Shown: positions 29,340 through 40,382, counted from the first letter of the stretch. The stretch is 64,000 nucleotides of DNA from Paracoccaceae bacterium (GCA_902632125.1 CACPBQ010000005.1:1-64000); one strand, 5' to 3'. A program made the numbers and translations. The notes: generated by a model from the sequence alone, not told the origin.

Positions 29340-29534
29340 ACTCTAGCCTCTCATAAGGCTTAACGTCGGTCAAACAAAATTTTTTAGGCATCCATGATAT
29401 TTTAAATTTCATCAACTTTTCCTTGAGTCCCAAAAGTAATCATAGAAGCTCAAGAAATTTTTTTTTATAGTGATTGGTAACTTACACAGTTAAAAACTTT
29501 GATCTTATATAATCTCAAAATAGAGGATTAAAAA

Positions 29535-29900
29535 TTGGAGAGCCAAACTAACTCGAGCCTAACCGGTTTATTTCATGCCATATCTTTTCAAATTGCGGGA
29601 ATAGCACTAGCATTGATGGCTAACTCTGCAAATTTTGCCTTCATTTTGTTTGCTGATACCAGCGGACATGAATTTGCTTTATGCGTTCCAATTATAGCTA
29701 CTGCCTTATTTACAATAGTCTGGGGTGATGCAACTCTTCAATCACAAGTTGCCAATATTAAAGATGCAGATTTGGAAACCCAAAAAACTTATGCGTATAA
29801 GCATATCGCGACCCAGCCTTACAATTTACTGAGGCTTATGAATTTGCTGCTGGCGATTGCTTTAGCAATATCCCAGTTATCAATTTTATTTGGTGGATAA
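29535..29900 (+). CDS. Hypothetical membrane protein
   Basis: About 3 hydrophobic segments. Confidence 0.55.
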   Translation: MESQTNSSLTGLFHAISFQIAGIALALMANSANFAFILFADTSGHEFALCVPIIATALFTIVWGDATLQSQVANIKDADLETQKTYAYKHIATQPYNLLRLMNLLLAIALAISQLSILFGG

Positions 29901-29940
29901 TAAAAATATCAAATACTTTCCACTTGTCTAATTTTGACTT

Positions 29941-30930
29941 TTAAGAATTATTTAAAAAAGGACTTCGCCAGTGCTCACCGTGCATAAGGCACTTAAATTT
30001 ACTATGATGAACTCCAGCCTTTTCTAAGCTTCTGTTTAGTAGCATAGGAGGCTCGTCCATGGGTTCTAATGAAAGTTTAAATGTACCCCAATGAATGGCA
30101 AATGCATATTTTGCACCCAAGTCCTGAAATGTTCTGACCGCTTCCTCTGGGCTCATATGAGCTACTTTCATAAATTCTCGTGGATCATAAGCCCCAATGG
30201 GTATAGCAGCTAATGTTGGATTTCCACACCTCTGTGCGGTTTTGATAAAATCACCTGAAAAACCGGAATCGCCCGTAAAATAGAAAGAAAAATCTTCCCA
30301 GCTCATCATCCAGCCTGACCATAAAGTTTTATTACGGTCAAAAAAAGATCGCCTAGACCAATGCTGAACTTGCGTTGACCGTATATTAACGCCTCCACAT
30401 TCGACAGACTGCCACCAGTCAACTTCAGAAATTTCAGTGGCACCAAAGGACCTTAAAATCGGAGATAAACCCAAAGGTACAAAAAATTTTATTCGCGGTT
30501 GATTTTGTAAAAGTTGAATAATGCTTTGCTTATCCAAGTGGTCATAATGATTGTGACTAATAAGGATAATGTCAATCTTTGGCAGGTTTTCAATATTAAA
30601 AGGAGGTGGAGTGATCCTTTTTGGCCCCATCATTCCAAATGGACCAGCCCTTTTGGTAAAATGCGGATCTGTCAGGGCTGTAACACCTTTATGGTTAATT
30701 AAAACAGTAGAGTGGCCTATCCATATGACACTCTCAGAAAAATCAGCGAGGTCTTCTTTGGATGAATTTATACTTGGAAAACCTTTATTTTCCCATTCAT
30801 CGTAGTCACGCTTAATATAATTTGACGCAACTTTAAAAACTTCCAAAAATTCTCTATCGATTTTTTCACCATTTGGATTTTCGAACCGCTTTGTTGAATT
30901 ATTAAACTGTGGTGAGTGAGAGTAATCCAT
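29941..30930 (-). CDS. MBL-fold metallo-hydrolase (NAPE-PLD/UlaG-like)
   Basis: VIWIGHSTVLI, LISHNHYDHLDK, FYFTGDSGFSGDF, FAIHWGTFKLS. Confidence 0.88.
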   Translation of the reverse strand: MDYSHSPQFNNSTKRFENPNGEKIDREFLEVFKVASNYIKRDYDEWENKGFPSINSSKEDLADFSESVIWIGHSTVLINHKGVTALTDPHFTKRAGPFGMMGPKRITPPPFNIENLPKIDIILISHNHYDHLDKQSIIQLLQNQPRIKFFVPLGLSPILRSFGATEISEVDWWQSVECGGVNIRSTQVQHWSRRSFFDRNKTLWSGWMMSWEDFSFYFTGDSGFSGDFIKTAQRCGNPTLAAIPIGAYDPREFMKVAHMSPEEAVRTFQDLGAKYAFAIHWGTFKLSLEPMDEPPMLLNRSLEKAGVHHSKFKCLMHGEHWRSPFLNNS

Positions 30931-31086
30931 AAAGATAATTTCGCGAATTCAAAAAACTAATTATTTAAAATTTCTTTTATTTTTTACAATATTCGAAACT
31001 TCCGATCAAATGCGAGATTTGATTTCAAAATCGTTTTATTTTCGCAAAGCTTGAGGATTACAGTCTTGATCCGACAAATTACTAAT

Positions 31087-32514
31087 CTAACTTTGTGTTA
31101 TAGCTTTTGTTTCAAGATATTCGTGAAAACCTAGAGGCCCTGCCTCACGTCCGTTTCCTGATTGTTTATAACCGCCAAAAGGAACATCATAGTCACCAGC
31201 AAATCCATTTACGTTAATTACGCCTGCCCGTAAACGTCGGCTCACTCGTTCTATTCGCTCCGAGTTAGTGGACTGGATGTAGGCAGCCAGACCATATGGT
31301 GTTTGATTTGCAATTTCGACGGCTTCCTCTTCAGTATCAAAAGGTATAATTGACAGGACTGGTCCAAAAACCTCATTTTGGGCAATTTCCATGTCATTTC
31401 TGACGTCTGCAAACAATGTCGGCTGAATGTAATAACCTTTATTCATACCTTCAGGCAAACCTAGACCTCCCGCTACTAGATTTGCTCCTTCATTAATTCC
31501 AATTTCTATAAGTTTTTGAATGTTATCAAATTGAATTTTGTTTACCACTGGCCCAATATGTTTTCCTTCAACCATTGGATCACCAACCTGAACAGACCTT
31601 ACTTCCTCTGCTACCTTCTCAACAACAAGGTCATAAACCTTCCGGTCTACAAGTAATCTCGATGCGGCATCACATGACTGACCGTTATTTATAAAACAAG
31701 CGTCCACTGAAACTTTAACCGCTTTTTCGATATCAGCATCACCAAAAAACAAGTTTGGAGACTTTCCTCCTAATTCAAGAGTTACTCGTTTTATTGTATC
31801 AGCAGCTTCTTTTGTAATTGCTTTACCTGCCCTTGTAGAGCCAGTAAATGAAATCATATCTATCTCAGGATGGCTAGAAATTGCGCTACCAACTCCTTCT
31901 CCATCGCCATTAATCAAATTAAAAACGCCAGGAGGGCAGCCTGCTTCGTGAAAAACTTCAGCAAGCATAATTGAGCTTAACGGAGAATATTCGCTTGGTT
32001 TGAGTATCATAACACAACCGGCTGCTAAAGCGGGTGCAACCTTGATCATAATCTGGTTTACCGGCCAATTCCAGGGTGTAATCATCCCTACAATGCCAAC
32101 CGGTTCATCAACTAAAGTAGAGCCGCCTCTAGGGGACTGCCTTTCAAATTGATGCGATTTTAAAGCTTCAATTGCTGCTTCAAGATGTCCAATGCCTACT
32201 GGCATTTGAACCTCACGTGAAAACGAAATTGTAGTCCCCATCTCATAGGACATTGTCTTTATAAACTCTTCGGAGCGTGATTTATAAACTTTCATGATAC
32301 TGTTCAGTAAATCAACACGCTCTTCTATTGAACTAAATTGCCAAGTTACAAAAGCTTTTTTAGCTGCTTTCACAGCTTCGTCGACATCCAACCTACTTCC
32401 CATTGCTATTGATGCAATTTTTTCTTCATTGGCAGGATGTAATAAGTCAAAGTTATAACTACTCTTAGGATCAACCCATGACCCATTTATGTAAAATTTG
32501 TCACAATTTTTCAA
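31087..32514 (-). CDS. Aldehyde dehydrogenase family protein
   Basis: [76 protein letters not shown]. Confidence 0.93.
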   Translation of the reverse strand: MKNCDKFYINGSWVDPKSSYNFDLLHPANEEKIASIAMGSRLDVDEAVKAAKKAFVTWQFSSIEERVDLLNSIMKVYKSRSEEFIKTMSYEMGTTISFSREVQMPVGIGHLEAAIEALKSHQFERQSPRGGSTLVDEPVGIVGMITPWNWPVNQIMIKVAPALAAGCVMILKPSEYSPLSSIMLAEVFHEAGCPPGVFNLINGDGEGVGSAISSHPEIDMISFTGSTRAGKAITKEAADTIKRVTLELGGKSPNLFFGDADIEKAVKVSVDACFINNGQSCDAASRLLVDRKVYDLVVEKVAEEVRSVQVGDPMVEGKHIGPVVNKIQFDNIQKLIEIGINEGANLVAGGLGLPEGMNKGYYIQPTLFADVRNDMEIAQNEVFGPVLSIIPFDTEEEAVEIANQTPYGLAAYIQSTNSERIERVSRRLRAGVINVNGFAGDYDVPFGGYKQSGNGREAGPLGFHEYLETKAITQS

Positions 32515-32728
32515 TTATTAGATCCTTTCCAAGTATAACCGAACAATGACTTTTTTTCAGACCTTTAAGAGCAAGCTATTGCATAATAGGGTTGGAAAGC
32601 AATCTCTAGTTTTGATCTAGAAAAGATGGATATTTCAAAAGTTTATTTTAATTTTCAAAATTAACGTTACGAATTTTTATTTTGTATAGTTTCTATGATA
32701 TCAATAAAATTGTGTTAAACAGGAGAAA

Positions 32729-33058
32729 ATGAATATGTCAGTAAGATGCTTATTTTTTGGCAAGTACACACCAGATAGTATTAAAGGTATCCTAAGTGGT
32801 TCCGATCGGATGGCTGCAGTTAAAGCTGTTGTTGAAGCGGCTGGCGGCTCAGTCAATATGGTGAGCTTTACACGTGGGCCTTATGACGTTGTCGTAGATA
32901 TGAATTTACCCAGCCAAGAGATGATGATGGGTGCAATGGCTACTGTCGAAGCCTCCGGATCCATGTCAAATACAATGTATCTAGAATGCGTCGACGGTGA
33001 TCCTGTTTGGGAAGCAGCAAGGTCAATTGCGAGTGCTTACAAACCAGCAAACGCCTAG
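32729..33058 (+). CDS. GYD-domain protein
   Basis: SDRMAAVKAVVEAAGGSVNMVSFTRGPYDVVVDMNLPS. Confidence 0.75.
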   Translation: MNMSVRCLFFGKYTPDSIKGILSGSDRMAAVKAVVEAAGGSVNMVSFTRGPYDVVVDMNLPSQEMMMGAMATVEASGSMSNTMYLECVDGDPVWEAARSIASAYKPANA

Positions 33059-33209
33059 AATAATATTATAACTTTTTACAAATAAAAATATTGTAGCCGA
33101 ATTTTCATCGACTAATGAGCCTTAGGAGTAAATCTTACCACGCAGCTTACAAATCTATTCTTGTTTATTCATAATATTGAGGTGGAAATTATTATTTCAA
33201 TGACATTGT

Positions 33210-33716
33210 TTACCAGTACTTTGGATAAATACGATTTGGTATGAGATTATTATAAAGTAGTGCGATCAAAACAACCATAAATGCTCCTAAAACTGTTGGC
33301 AACCATAGAAAGTCCCAGCCAGGCGTAATTAAAAAGATAGCAATAGGATTTGAGCCCGCGGGTGGATGGGAAACTTTAAGCACAATCATTGCAAGAGTAG
33401 TGATGGCAAGTGCTAATGCCATACTCCACCAAAAGTCACCAAGCAGGTGTAAGCAAATCAATCCAATCAAAGAAGCCATAAAATGACCGAAGACCACATG
33501 CCTTGGCTGCGCAAAAGGCGAGTCTGGGACAGCCATTACAAGAAAAATAGAGGCGCCGAATGAACCCATAATAATTGCATACTCAAGAAAAAATGCAACA
33601 AAACCTAAGATTGCACCAGCAAACAGCGCTCCAAAAAATGATAGTAAGATTACTTTAAGCTCTGGTCTAGCGGGAGGGGCTTCAGATTGGCCCTTAAATT
33701 TTTCTAAATATTTCAT
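33210..33716 (-). CDS. HPP-family membrane protein
   Basis: MGSFGASIFLVMAVPDSPFAQPRHVVFGHFMASLIGLICLHLLG, HPPAGSNPIAIFL. Confidence 0.88.
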   Translation of the reverse strand: MKYLEKFKGQSEAPPARPELKVILLSFFGALFAGAILGFVAFFLEYAIIMGSFGASIFLVMAVPDSPFAQPRHVVFGHFMASLIGLICLHLLGDFWWSMALALAITTLAMIVLKVSHPPAGSNPIAIFLITPGWDFLWLPTVLGAFMVVLIALLYNNLIPNRIYPKYW

Positions 33717-34028
33717 TTATTAAATACTGAGCAATTCTAGTAAAATTTCAAAAATACATTTTATTTCCTAAAGGTGGTAACACCGCAGGCTTTTTTGCAG
33801 AATGCCATTTTTTAAAAACCATCTAAAAAGAATAATTTATAAACCCCTACCAATGCTAAAATTTCAATCGCGACTACTTATATTTTTTTTATTTATCTAC
33901 AGTTAGCATATTAAATTTTTCTATTGTAATATACCACTAAGTTCTGCCATCGTGTATTTAAAGCGAGCTATCCAATTCTGACCGCAAGCAGTGTTCAAAC
34001 TCAAGCAATATTCAGAAAGGATAGAGAA

Positions 34029-35225
34029 ATGAAAATCTTGTGTGTTTTGTATGATGATCCAACAGATGGAATGCCTAATTCATACGCATTAAACAGCCTT
34101 CCGCATATAGAAAAATATGCTGATGGTATGTCACTCCCCTCTCCGAAATCGATCGATTTCAATCCCGGTGAACTTCTAGGTTGTGTATCAGGCGAACTTG
34201 GGTTGCGAAAGTTTCTCGAAGATGGCGGTCATACATTAGTTGTGACCTCAGATAAAGACGGAGATAATTCAGAGGCTGACAGAGAAATTGTTGATGCTGA
34301 CATTGTAATTTCTCAACCGTTTTGGCCGTACTACTTAACACGCGAAAAGATGGAGACAGCTAAAAACCTTAAAATGGCTATAACTGCAGGCATTGGATCG
34401 GATCACATTGATCTCCAAGCCGCCATGGATCACAATATTGATGTTGTTGAAGTAACATTTTGTAATTCAATTTCGGTGTCCGAGCATATTGTTATGATGA
34501 TCTTATCCATGGTGCGTGATTATCATACACAACACGCCATAGCAAAATCTGGAGGCTGGAATATAGCTGACGCCGTGAAAAGGTCCTATGATGTAGAAGG
34601 CATGCAAATTGGAACCGTAGCGGCCGGAAGAATCGGACTTGCTGCATTGCGAAGATTAAAACCTTTTGAAGTCGGGCTACACTACTTTGACCGTCACAGA
34701 CTTGCTCCTGAAGTTGAAAAAGAATTGAATTTAACTTTTCATGAAACTGTAGAGTCGATGGTGGAAGTTTGTGATGTTGTCACTATAAATTGTCCCTTGC
34801 ACCCAGAAACAGAGAATTTATTTGACACAGAAATGATTTCTAAAATGAAAAAAGGCGCTTATATTATAAACACAGCACGTGGTAAAATTTGTAATAGAGA
34901 AGCTATCGAAGAAGGTCTTAAAACTGGCCAACTTAGTGGATATGCTGGTGATGTTTGGTTTCCGCAACCAGCTCCAAATGACCATATATGGCGTACAATG
35001 CCAAATCATGGAATGACACCTCACACATCGGGCACTTCACTCTCGGCACAGGCACGATATGCTGCTGGAACACGAGAAATTTTAGAGTGTTTTTTTGACG
35101 GTACGCCAATCCGAGATGAATATTTGATTGTTCAAAATGGTGCTTTAGCTGGAACTGGAGCACATTCTTACAGTAAAGGTAGCGCCACGAGTGGTTCGGA
35201 AGAAGCAAGCCAATATAAAAAATAA
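34029..35225 (+). CDS. fdh: NAD-dependent formate dehydrogenase
   Basis: ITAGIGSDHIDLQAAMDHNIDVVEVTFCNSISVSEHIVMMIL, NTARGKICNREAIEEGLKTGQLSGYAGDVWFPQPAPNDHIWRTMPNHGMTPHTSGT. Confidence 0.95.
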   Translation: MKILCVLYDDPTDGMPNSYALNSLPHIEKYADGMSLPSPKSIDFNPGELLGCVSGELGLRKFLEDGGHTLVVTSDKDGDNSEADREIVDADIVISQPFWPYYLTREKMETAKNLKMAITAGIGSDHIDLQAAMDHNIDVVEVTFCNSISVSEHIVMMILSMVRDYHTQHAIAKSGGWNIADAVKRSYDVEGMQIGTVAAGRIGLAALRRLKPFEVGLHYFDRHRLAPEVEKELNLTFHETVESMVEVCDVVTINCPLHPETENLFDTEMISKMKKGAYIINTARGKICNREAIEEGLKTGQLSGYAGDVWFPQPAPNDHIWRTMPNHGMTPHTSGTSLSAQARYAAGTREILECFFDGTPIRDEYLIVQNGALAGTGAHSYSKGSATSGSEEASQYKK

Positions 35226-35233
35226 AAATAGCT

Positions 35234-35282
35234 GAACGACAAGGCTTTACCAAAGCAAAACTTGTCGTTCATTATTTTTTTA
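35234..35282 (+). terminator. Rho-independent terminator downstream of formate dehydrogenase
   Basis: GAACGACAAG ... CTTGTCGTTC 10-bp stem followed by ATTATTTTTTTT. Confidence 0.85.
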
Positions 35283-35457
35283 AAACAGCGTCCATTTCAA
35301 AAATAGAGGTCTATTAGACTCAACCTTAATTCAGTCAATTAGTTTCAGTTTTAAAATTGAATATATCTACAGAAAACTATCACAACAGGACAAGTATGGT
35401 CTTGTGTTCCAAACTTCAATATATCCGTTGTAAGGTTGATCACTTAAAATCGATAAG

Positions 35458-35886
35458 ATGGATAATATAATGAAACTAATGACCCTTATGACTTCTTTGC
35501 TATTAATTTCAAACTTAGTTAATGCAGAGACTATTCAAATTGAGTTTACAGAAAATGATACTTACAGTTTGGAAGTTGCTAAAATAAATGTTGGTGACAA
35601 AATAGAATGGTTACCAAAAAACAAAGGACACAATGTGGAATTTTTGGCCGGTCCAGATATGAACGATCTACCCCCAAAATCAAAATTGAATTCATTACAT
35701 TCAGTTATTTTTGAATTACCTGGAGTTTATCTGTATCAATGCACTCCCCACGGTAACATGGGAATGTTGGGTTTAGTGGTAGTGGAAAATGATTTTCATA
35801 ACCTACAAAACCTTAACGAAATTAAATTATCTAGAGTAGCTACCTCAGTATTAAAAAGGCTCACTAAAAAAGCTCTAGAAAATTAG
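35458..35886 (+). CDS. Pseudoazurin-like blue copper protein
   Basis: Signal peptide; Cu ligands GHNVEF and YQCTPHGNMGM. Confidence 0.88.
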   Translation: MDNIMKLMTLMTSLLLISNLVNAETIQIEFTENDTYSLEVAKINVGDKIEWLPKNKGHNVEFLAGPDMNDLPPKSKLNSLHSVIFELPGVYLYQCTPHGNMGMLGLVVVENDFHNLQNLNEIKLSRVATSVLKRLTKKALEN

Positions 35887-35940
35887 AAGACGGCATCGGT
35901 ATCATTACAACTATCCTGGGCGCAAATATTAAAAATAATT

Positions 35941-37362
35941 TTGGAGAAACTTAAGTTGAAAAATTCAAATGTTGGCCTGATCGGGCTTGGTACTATGGGC
36001 TCAATGCTTGCTTTAAATATCGCAGAAAAGGGTTTTCATATTTCAGTATTTAATCGTACAACAGAGATCACGAGGAAGTTTAGTAAAACAGCTGGAAAAC
36101 TTTCAGAAAACATAACTCCTTGCGAGACTTTACATGAACTCGTTACAACAATAAAAAATCCTCGCGCAATTATTTTGATGGTTCCGGCTGGTTCAGCCGT
36201 AGACGAACAAATAGGAACTTTGCGCCCACTGCTTAATCCCGAAGATATAATCATCGATGCGGGTAACGCCGATTACAATCAGACAAATAGAAGGGCCTCT
36301 GAAGCGTTAGAAAATGGAACTGGTTTCTTAGGAATAGGCGTTTCAGGTGGAGAAACTGGCGCCCGATATGGTCCATCTATAATGAGTGGAGGATCAAAGC
36401 AGTCGTGGGATAGAGTTTCGCACCTTTTTGAAGCAATTGCAGCAAAATATGACGGCCAACCCTGTGCTAAATGGATGGGAGAAGAAGGCTCTGGTCATTT
36501 TGTGAAAACCGTACACAACGGTATCGAGTATGCGGATATGCAAATGATTGCTGAAATATATGGTATAATGCGAGATGGCATGCAAATTGATGCGCGAGAG
36601 TGCTCTGAAGTCTTCGCGCGTTGGAATAATGGTTCCCTTAAATCGTATTTAATCGAAATAACTGCAAAGGTTTTGTCGACAAAAGATATTGAAACAGGCA
36701 AACCAATAATTGACCTTATAATTGATCGTGCTGGACAAAAAGGAACAGGCCGCTGGACTGCGATTGAAGCTCAGCATTTGGGTGCACCTATTCCTATTAT
36801 TGAAGCAGCCGTTGCTGCTCGCAATCTATCTGCTGATTTAGAAACAAGAAGAAATGGAGAGCTTGTTTTTGGACCCGCACCAAAAATCCTACCAAAAGGC
36901 AGCCTTGATCTCGACGATCTAGAAGCGGCTCTTATCGCTGGAAAGATATTATGCTACGCTCAAGGTTTTGCTCTTTTATCTTCGGCAAATTCAACCTTCA
37001 GTTGGACTTTGCCCTTACCGGAAATTGCCAAAGTTTGGCGCGAGGGCTGTATAATACGCTCGTCGATGTTAAACGATATGGCCAGTGCTCTAGCTCAAAA
37101 TCCAATTGAAAATCTTATATTCTCACCATATTTCGCCAATATTCTAAAGTCGAAAAGTAATACTTTACGTCAAGTCGTGACAAGCAGTCTAGCGTCCGGT
37201 TTACCCATACCAGCCCTTTCTTCTGCACTTACATACTTTGATATGATGCGTACCAGTCGCTCTACCGCGAACATGATACAGGCTCAACGTGATTATTTTG
37301 GTGCTCATAGTTTTGAAAGATTTGACCAGCAAGGAGCGCATCACGGCCCATGGAGCGATTAA
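35941..37362 (+). CDS. gnd: 6-phosphogluconate dehydrogenase, decarboxylating
   Basis: VGLIGLGTMGSMLALNIAEKGF, IIDAGNADYNQTNRR, GIGVSGGETGARYGPSIMSGG, GHFVKTVHNGIEYADMQMIAE, DRAGQKGTGRWT. Confidence 0.95.
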   Translation: MEKLKLKNSNVGLIGLGTMGSMLALNIAEKGFHISVFNRTTEITRKFSKTAGKLSENITPCETLHELVTTIKNPRAIILMVPAGSAVDEQIGTLRPLLNPEDIIIDAGNADYNQTNRRASEALENGTGFLGIGVSGGETGARYGPSIMSGGSKQSWDRVSHLFEAIAAKYDGQPCAKWMGEEGSGHFVKTVHNGIEYADMQMIAEIYGIMRDGMQIDARECSEVFARWNNGSLKSYLIEITAKVLSTKDIETGKPIIDLIIDRAGQKGTGRWTAIEAQHLGAPIPIIEAAVAARNLSADLETRRNGELVFGPAPKILPKGSLDLDDLEAALIAGKILCYAQGFALLSSANSTFSWTLPLPEIAKVWREGCIIRSSMLNDMASALAQNPIENLIFSPYFANILKSKSNTLRQVVTSSLASGLPIPALSSALTYFDMMRTSRSTANMIQAQRDYFGAHSFERFDQQGAHHGPWSD

Positions 37363-37416
37363 AAACTTAACCACTTTGATTGGTCTTAGTAAGTAATATA
37401 TATAACTTTTTGCTTG

Positions 37417-38289
37417 CTATTTTGACTGAAAAATGTTTGCAGTTTTGGTCGGCAAACCCTCTGCGATCTCATCTGAAATAAAAAAGTCACGCAAAAGTTC
37501 CTCGTTTGTAATAGAATACTGACTAAAGTCTTTTTGGCCCAAATCTCTTAGTAAAACCTCATCAATAAAGAAATTTCCTGTGCATTCTTTAGGATCTTTT
37601 GACAATATCGCAAAAGCAGCATCGGCTACAATTTCCGGGCTACGGCTTTTGTTTGCCATAGTTTCTCCACCTAATATGTTTCTTACCGCTGCGGTGTCTA
37701 TAGCAGTAAGCGGCCATAAAGAATTTACCCCAATTGAATATTTTTTTAGTTCTCTTGCGTGGCCAAGTGTTAACATACTCATTCCCATTTTTGAAATAGT
37801 GTATGCAACTGTTGGAGCAAACCACTTATCATTGAGATCTAAAGGTGGCGATAGTGTTAATATGTGGGCATGTTCACTTTTCTTCAAATGAGGTAAGCAC
37901 ATCTTAGTCATCAAAAATGTGCCGCGCGTATTTATATCCTGCATGAGGTCATATCTTTTCATATCCAGAGCTTCTGTAGAAATCGGAGCGATCGCACTGG
38001 CATTGTTCACACATATATCAATCCCTCCAAATTCTTTTACTGATAAATCTACTGCATTTGATACTTGCTCTTCAAAGCGAATATCACACTGAATTGGTAG
38101 ACAATTAGCCCCCAAACTCTCAATTTCTTTAGCTGCGGTATATATCGTGCCAGGCAGTTTTTGATGTGCGTTTACAGTTTTTGCGGCAATTACTATGTTT
38201 GCACCGTTGTGAGCAAGCTTTTTTGCTATTGCCAATCCAATGCCACGGCTGCCGCCGGAAACTAAAACGGTTTTGTCTTTAAAAAGCAT
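37417..38289 (-). CDS. Short-chain dehydrogenase/reductase (HSDL2-like)
   Basis: VLVSGGSRGIGLAIAKKLAHNGANI, CVNNASAI, YTISKMGMSML. Confidence 0.88.
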   Translation of the reverse strand: MLFKDKTVLVSGGSRGIGLAIAKKLAHNGANIVIAAKTVNAHQKLPGTIYTAAKEIESLGANCLPIQCDIRFEEQVSNAVDLSVKEFGGIDICVNNASAIAPISTEALDMKRYDLMQDINTRGTFLMTKMCLPHLKKSEHAHILTLSPPLDLNDKWFAPTVAYTISKMGMSMLTLGHARELKKYSIGVNSLWPLTAIDTAAVRNILGGETMANKSRSPEIVADAAFAILSKDPKECTGNFFIDEVLLRDLGQKDFSQYSITNEELLRDFFISDEIAEGLPTKTANIFQSK

Positions 38290-38731
38290 TTTTTATTCTC
38301 CATCAATAAATTATTGTTTTTCAAGCAACACATCGTACTTTTGTAAAGGCAGCTTATGCCCTGAATGCTTCCCTAGCTATAGAGTGCTGTTACAAATATA
38401 CTCAAGCGTTAAATGAGTAGTACTGCAACTTTGAAAGGTTTTATCTGATCTAAACATGTCTAGCTTATGTAATTGAACGCCATTTCTAATCACTATAACA
38501 ACTTTATTGAGCACCCAAAAAGAAGTCTGCAAACATTGCATTATAAAATAATTCACTCAGTTGACAGCATCTGCACTAAGTTTGACCTTATTTCGCTTTC
38601 GCGTATCTTAAATCTCTCAAACCTGAACATAGAATTTTATTTGGGGCATTAAATAATACACTGGCTTTTATATAGGCAAATTTAAGCCATGATATTTCAC
38701 AATGCTCCGAACCAAAAAAATTTTCTCAGAT

Positions 38732-39646
38732 TTAAGAACCGTAAGGCAACCAGCCAATCTTCATATTGAGAATCATAGCTTCGCCCTTCTCTAATATGAC
38801 CAAGCCTGGCTGTCCTGGCTGGTTATGCGCATCGACTGAATGTGTTACTGGTTCGAAACAGAAAAAGTTGGCATGGCAATCTGGAGAATAAATGATTGCA
38901 GTGTCCAAAGGTGCTTCAGCGGTGATTACTGCAGTCAGTCCAAGGTTTTTTTGTTCAATCTTTGCGTGTCCATCCCAACCCGTGAACGCATTGTTGATTA
39001 ATCCTTTGGGCAAAAACCCAAGGCTTCCAACATCCCATTCTGGATAGTCTTTTAATGCAATTTGCTCAGTTGGTAGATGTAAGTTGTCCTCAAGCCAGAC
39101 CGCTTCAGCATTAAATTGTAAACGTGTATCGGAATAACGTGGAAGCCAAGGATGGAAGCCGCCTCCAAAAGGTAGCCTGATCCCTTTATTTGTTACCCTC
39201 AATGTAATATTGAGCGTACCCGATGAGAGCAAATAGCGGACTTCCGCCGTATAAAGGAAATCTCCTATTTCCCCATTTACTAAACGCAGAATAACATCGG
39301 TCGAACTATGTGAGACAACTTGCCAAGATTTTAACAATCCATCTCCATGCAGAGGAAATGGATCTAAATTTTCGACATTTGGATGAAGAGGATGAAACGT
39401 AGCGCTTCCGCCTTGATCAAAATAAAAACCGCCACCAGAAATCCGATTTGAAAATGGCACAAGTATATTCGATCCAACACCAATCCATCCAGTCTGAGGG
39501 CCATCCCAACGACGCAACACCGGGGCCAATCTGCCAGACAATTTTGCGTCCATATCAGCAATTGCTCCGCCCAAATCTGGGACAAGTCGCACGCGGCTGC
39601 GCTCATCCTCAAGTTCCAGGAGCGCGACCACCCTGCCATCCTCCAT
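38732..39646 (-). CDS. Aldose 1-epimerase family protein
   Basis: HPLHPNVENLDPFPLHGDGLLKSWQV, LPFGGGFHPWLPR, FFCFEPVTHSVDAHNQPG; likely start MEDGRVVALLELEDE (track ORF to 39694). Confidence 0.87.
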   Translation of the reverse strand: MEDGRVVALLELEDERSRVRLVPDLGGAIADMDAKLSGRLAPVLRRWDGPQTGWIGVGSNILVPFSNRISGGGFYFDQGGSATFHPLHPNVENLDPFPLHGDGLLKSWQVVSHSSTDVILRLVNGEIGDFLYTAEVRYLLSSGTLNITLRVTNKGIRLPFGGGFHPWLPRYSDTRLQFNAEAVWLEDNLHLPTEQIALKDYPEWDVGSLGFLPKGLINNAFTGWDGHAKIEQKNLGLTAVITAEAPLDTAIIYSPDCHANFFCFEPVTHSVDAHNQPGQPGLVILEKGEAMILNMKIGWLPYGS

Positions 39647-40370
39647 CAATACCAATATTTTGACCCGTAATGACACGTGCGTCGTCAGAGACAAGAAAAG
39701 ATACCAAATCAGCGATGTCCGTTGGTTTTATTCGTAATTTCAAGCATTGCTGTTCAATCACCCAGTCTGAATATTCACCAGCTTTCTCACCAAAAACTCT
39801 TGCCTCAGCTTCTGACACCACTGCTCCTGGCGATACTCCGTTCACTGTAATTCCATGGCGGCCAAGTTCTCGAGCTAAAGTCACAGTTTGACCTAGAAGT
39901 GCCCCTTTGGAGGCCACATAAGGAACATAACCGTCAATCATTCCTTTTAAAGTAACAGAAGTGAAATTAATAATCCTACCCCATCCTTTTGCTTTCATAT
40001 GTTCTGCGCAAACTGTGGTCATAGCAAAAGCCGCAGAAGAGTTAACACGGATTTGATCTTCGTATTCCTGAAGCGTGAAAGAGTCGTAAGGCCTATTAAT
40101 TATTAGGGCCGCATTATTGATTAATATATCGAAACCACCAGCCTGCTCTATCGCATTCAGGACATGCTGTCTGGCTTTCTCTAAATCGTTGAGGTCGCAA
40201 GGTAAGAAATTCGCCCCTAGCTCTTCTGCTCGAACCAATCCATCGTCAATATCAGGACGTTCCAGTATAGTAACCAAAGCGCCCTCATCTTTGAGCTTCA
40301 TAACCTGTGCCTGACCGAGCGATCCTAGTCCACCCGTCAACAGCACCTTTTTTCCCTCATGCTTTAACAT
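39609..40370 (-). CDS. Short-chain dehydrogenase/reductase (sugar dehydrogenase-like)
   Basis: VLLTGGLGSLGQAQVMKLKDEGA, LINNAALI, YVASKGALLGQTVTLARELG. Confidence 0.9.
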   Translation of the reverse strand: MLKHEGKKVLLTGGLGSLGQAQVMKLKDEGALVTILERPDIDDGLVRAEELGANFLPCDLNDLEKARQHVLNAIEQAGGFDILINNAALIINRPYDSFTLQEYEDQIRVNSSAAFAMTTVCAEHMKAKGWGRIINFTSVTLKGMIDGYVPYVASKGALLGQTVTLARELGRHGITVNGVSPGAVVSEAEARVFGEKAGEYSDWVIEQQCLKLRIKPTDIADLVSFLVSDDARVITGQNIGIDGGWQGGRAPGT

Positions 40371-40382
40371 AAATTGACCTCC

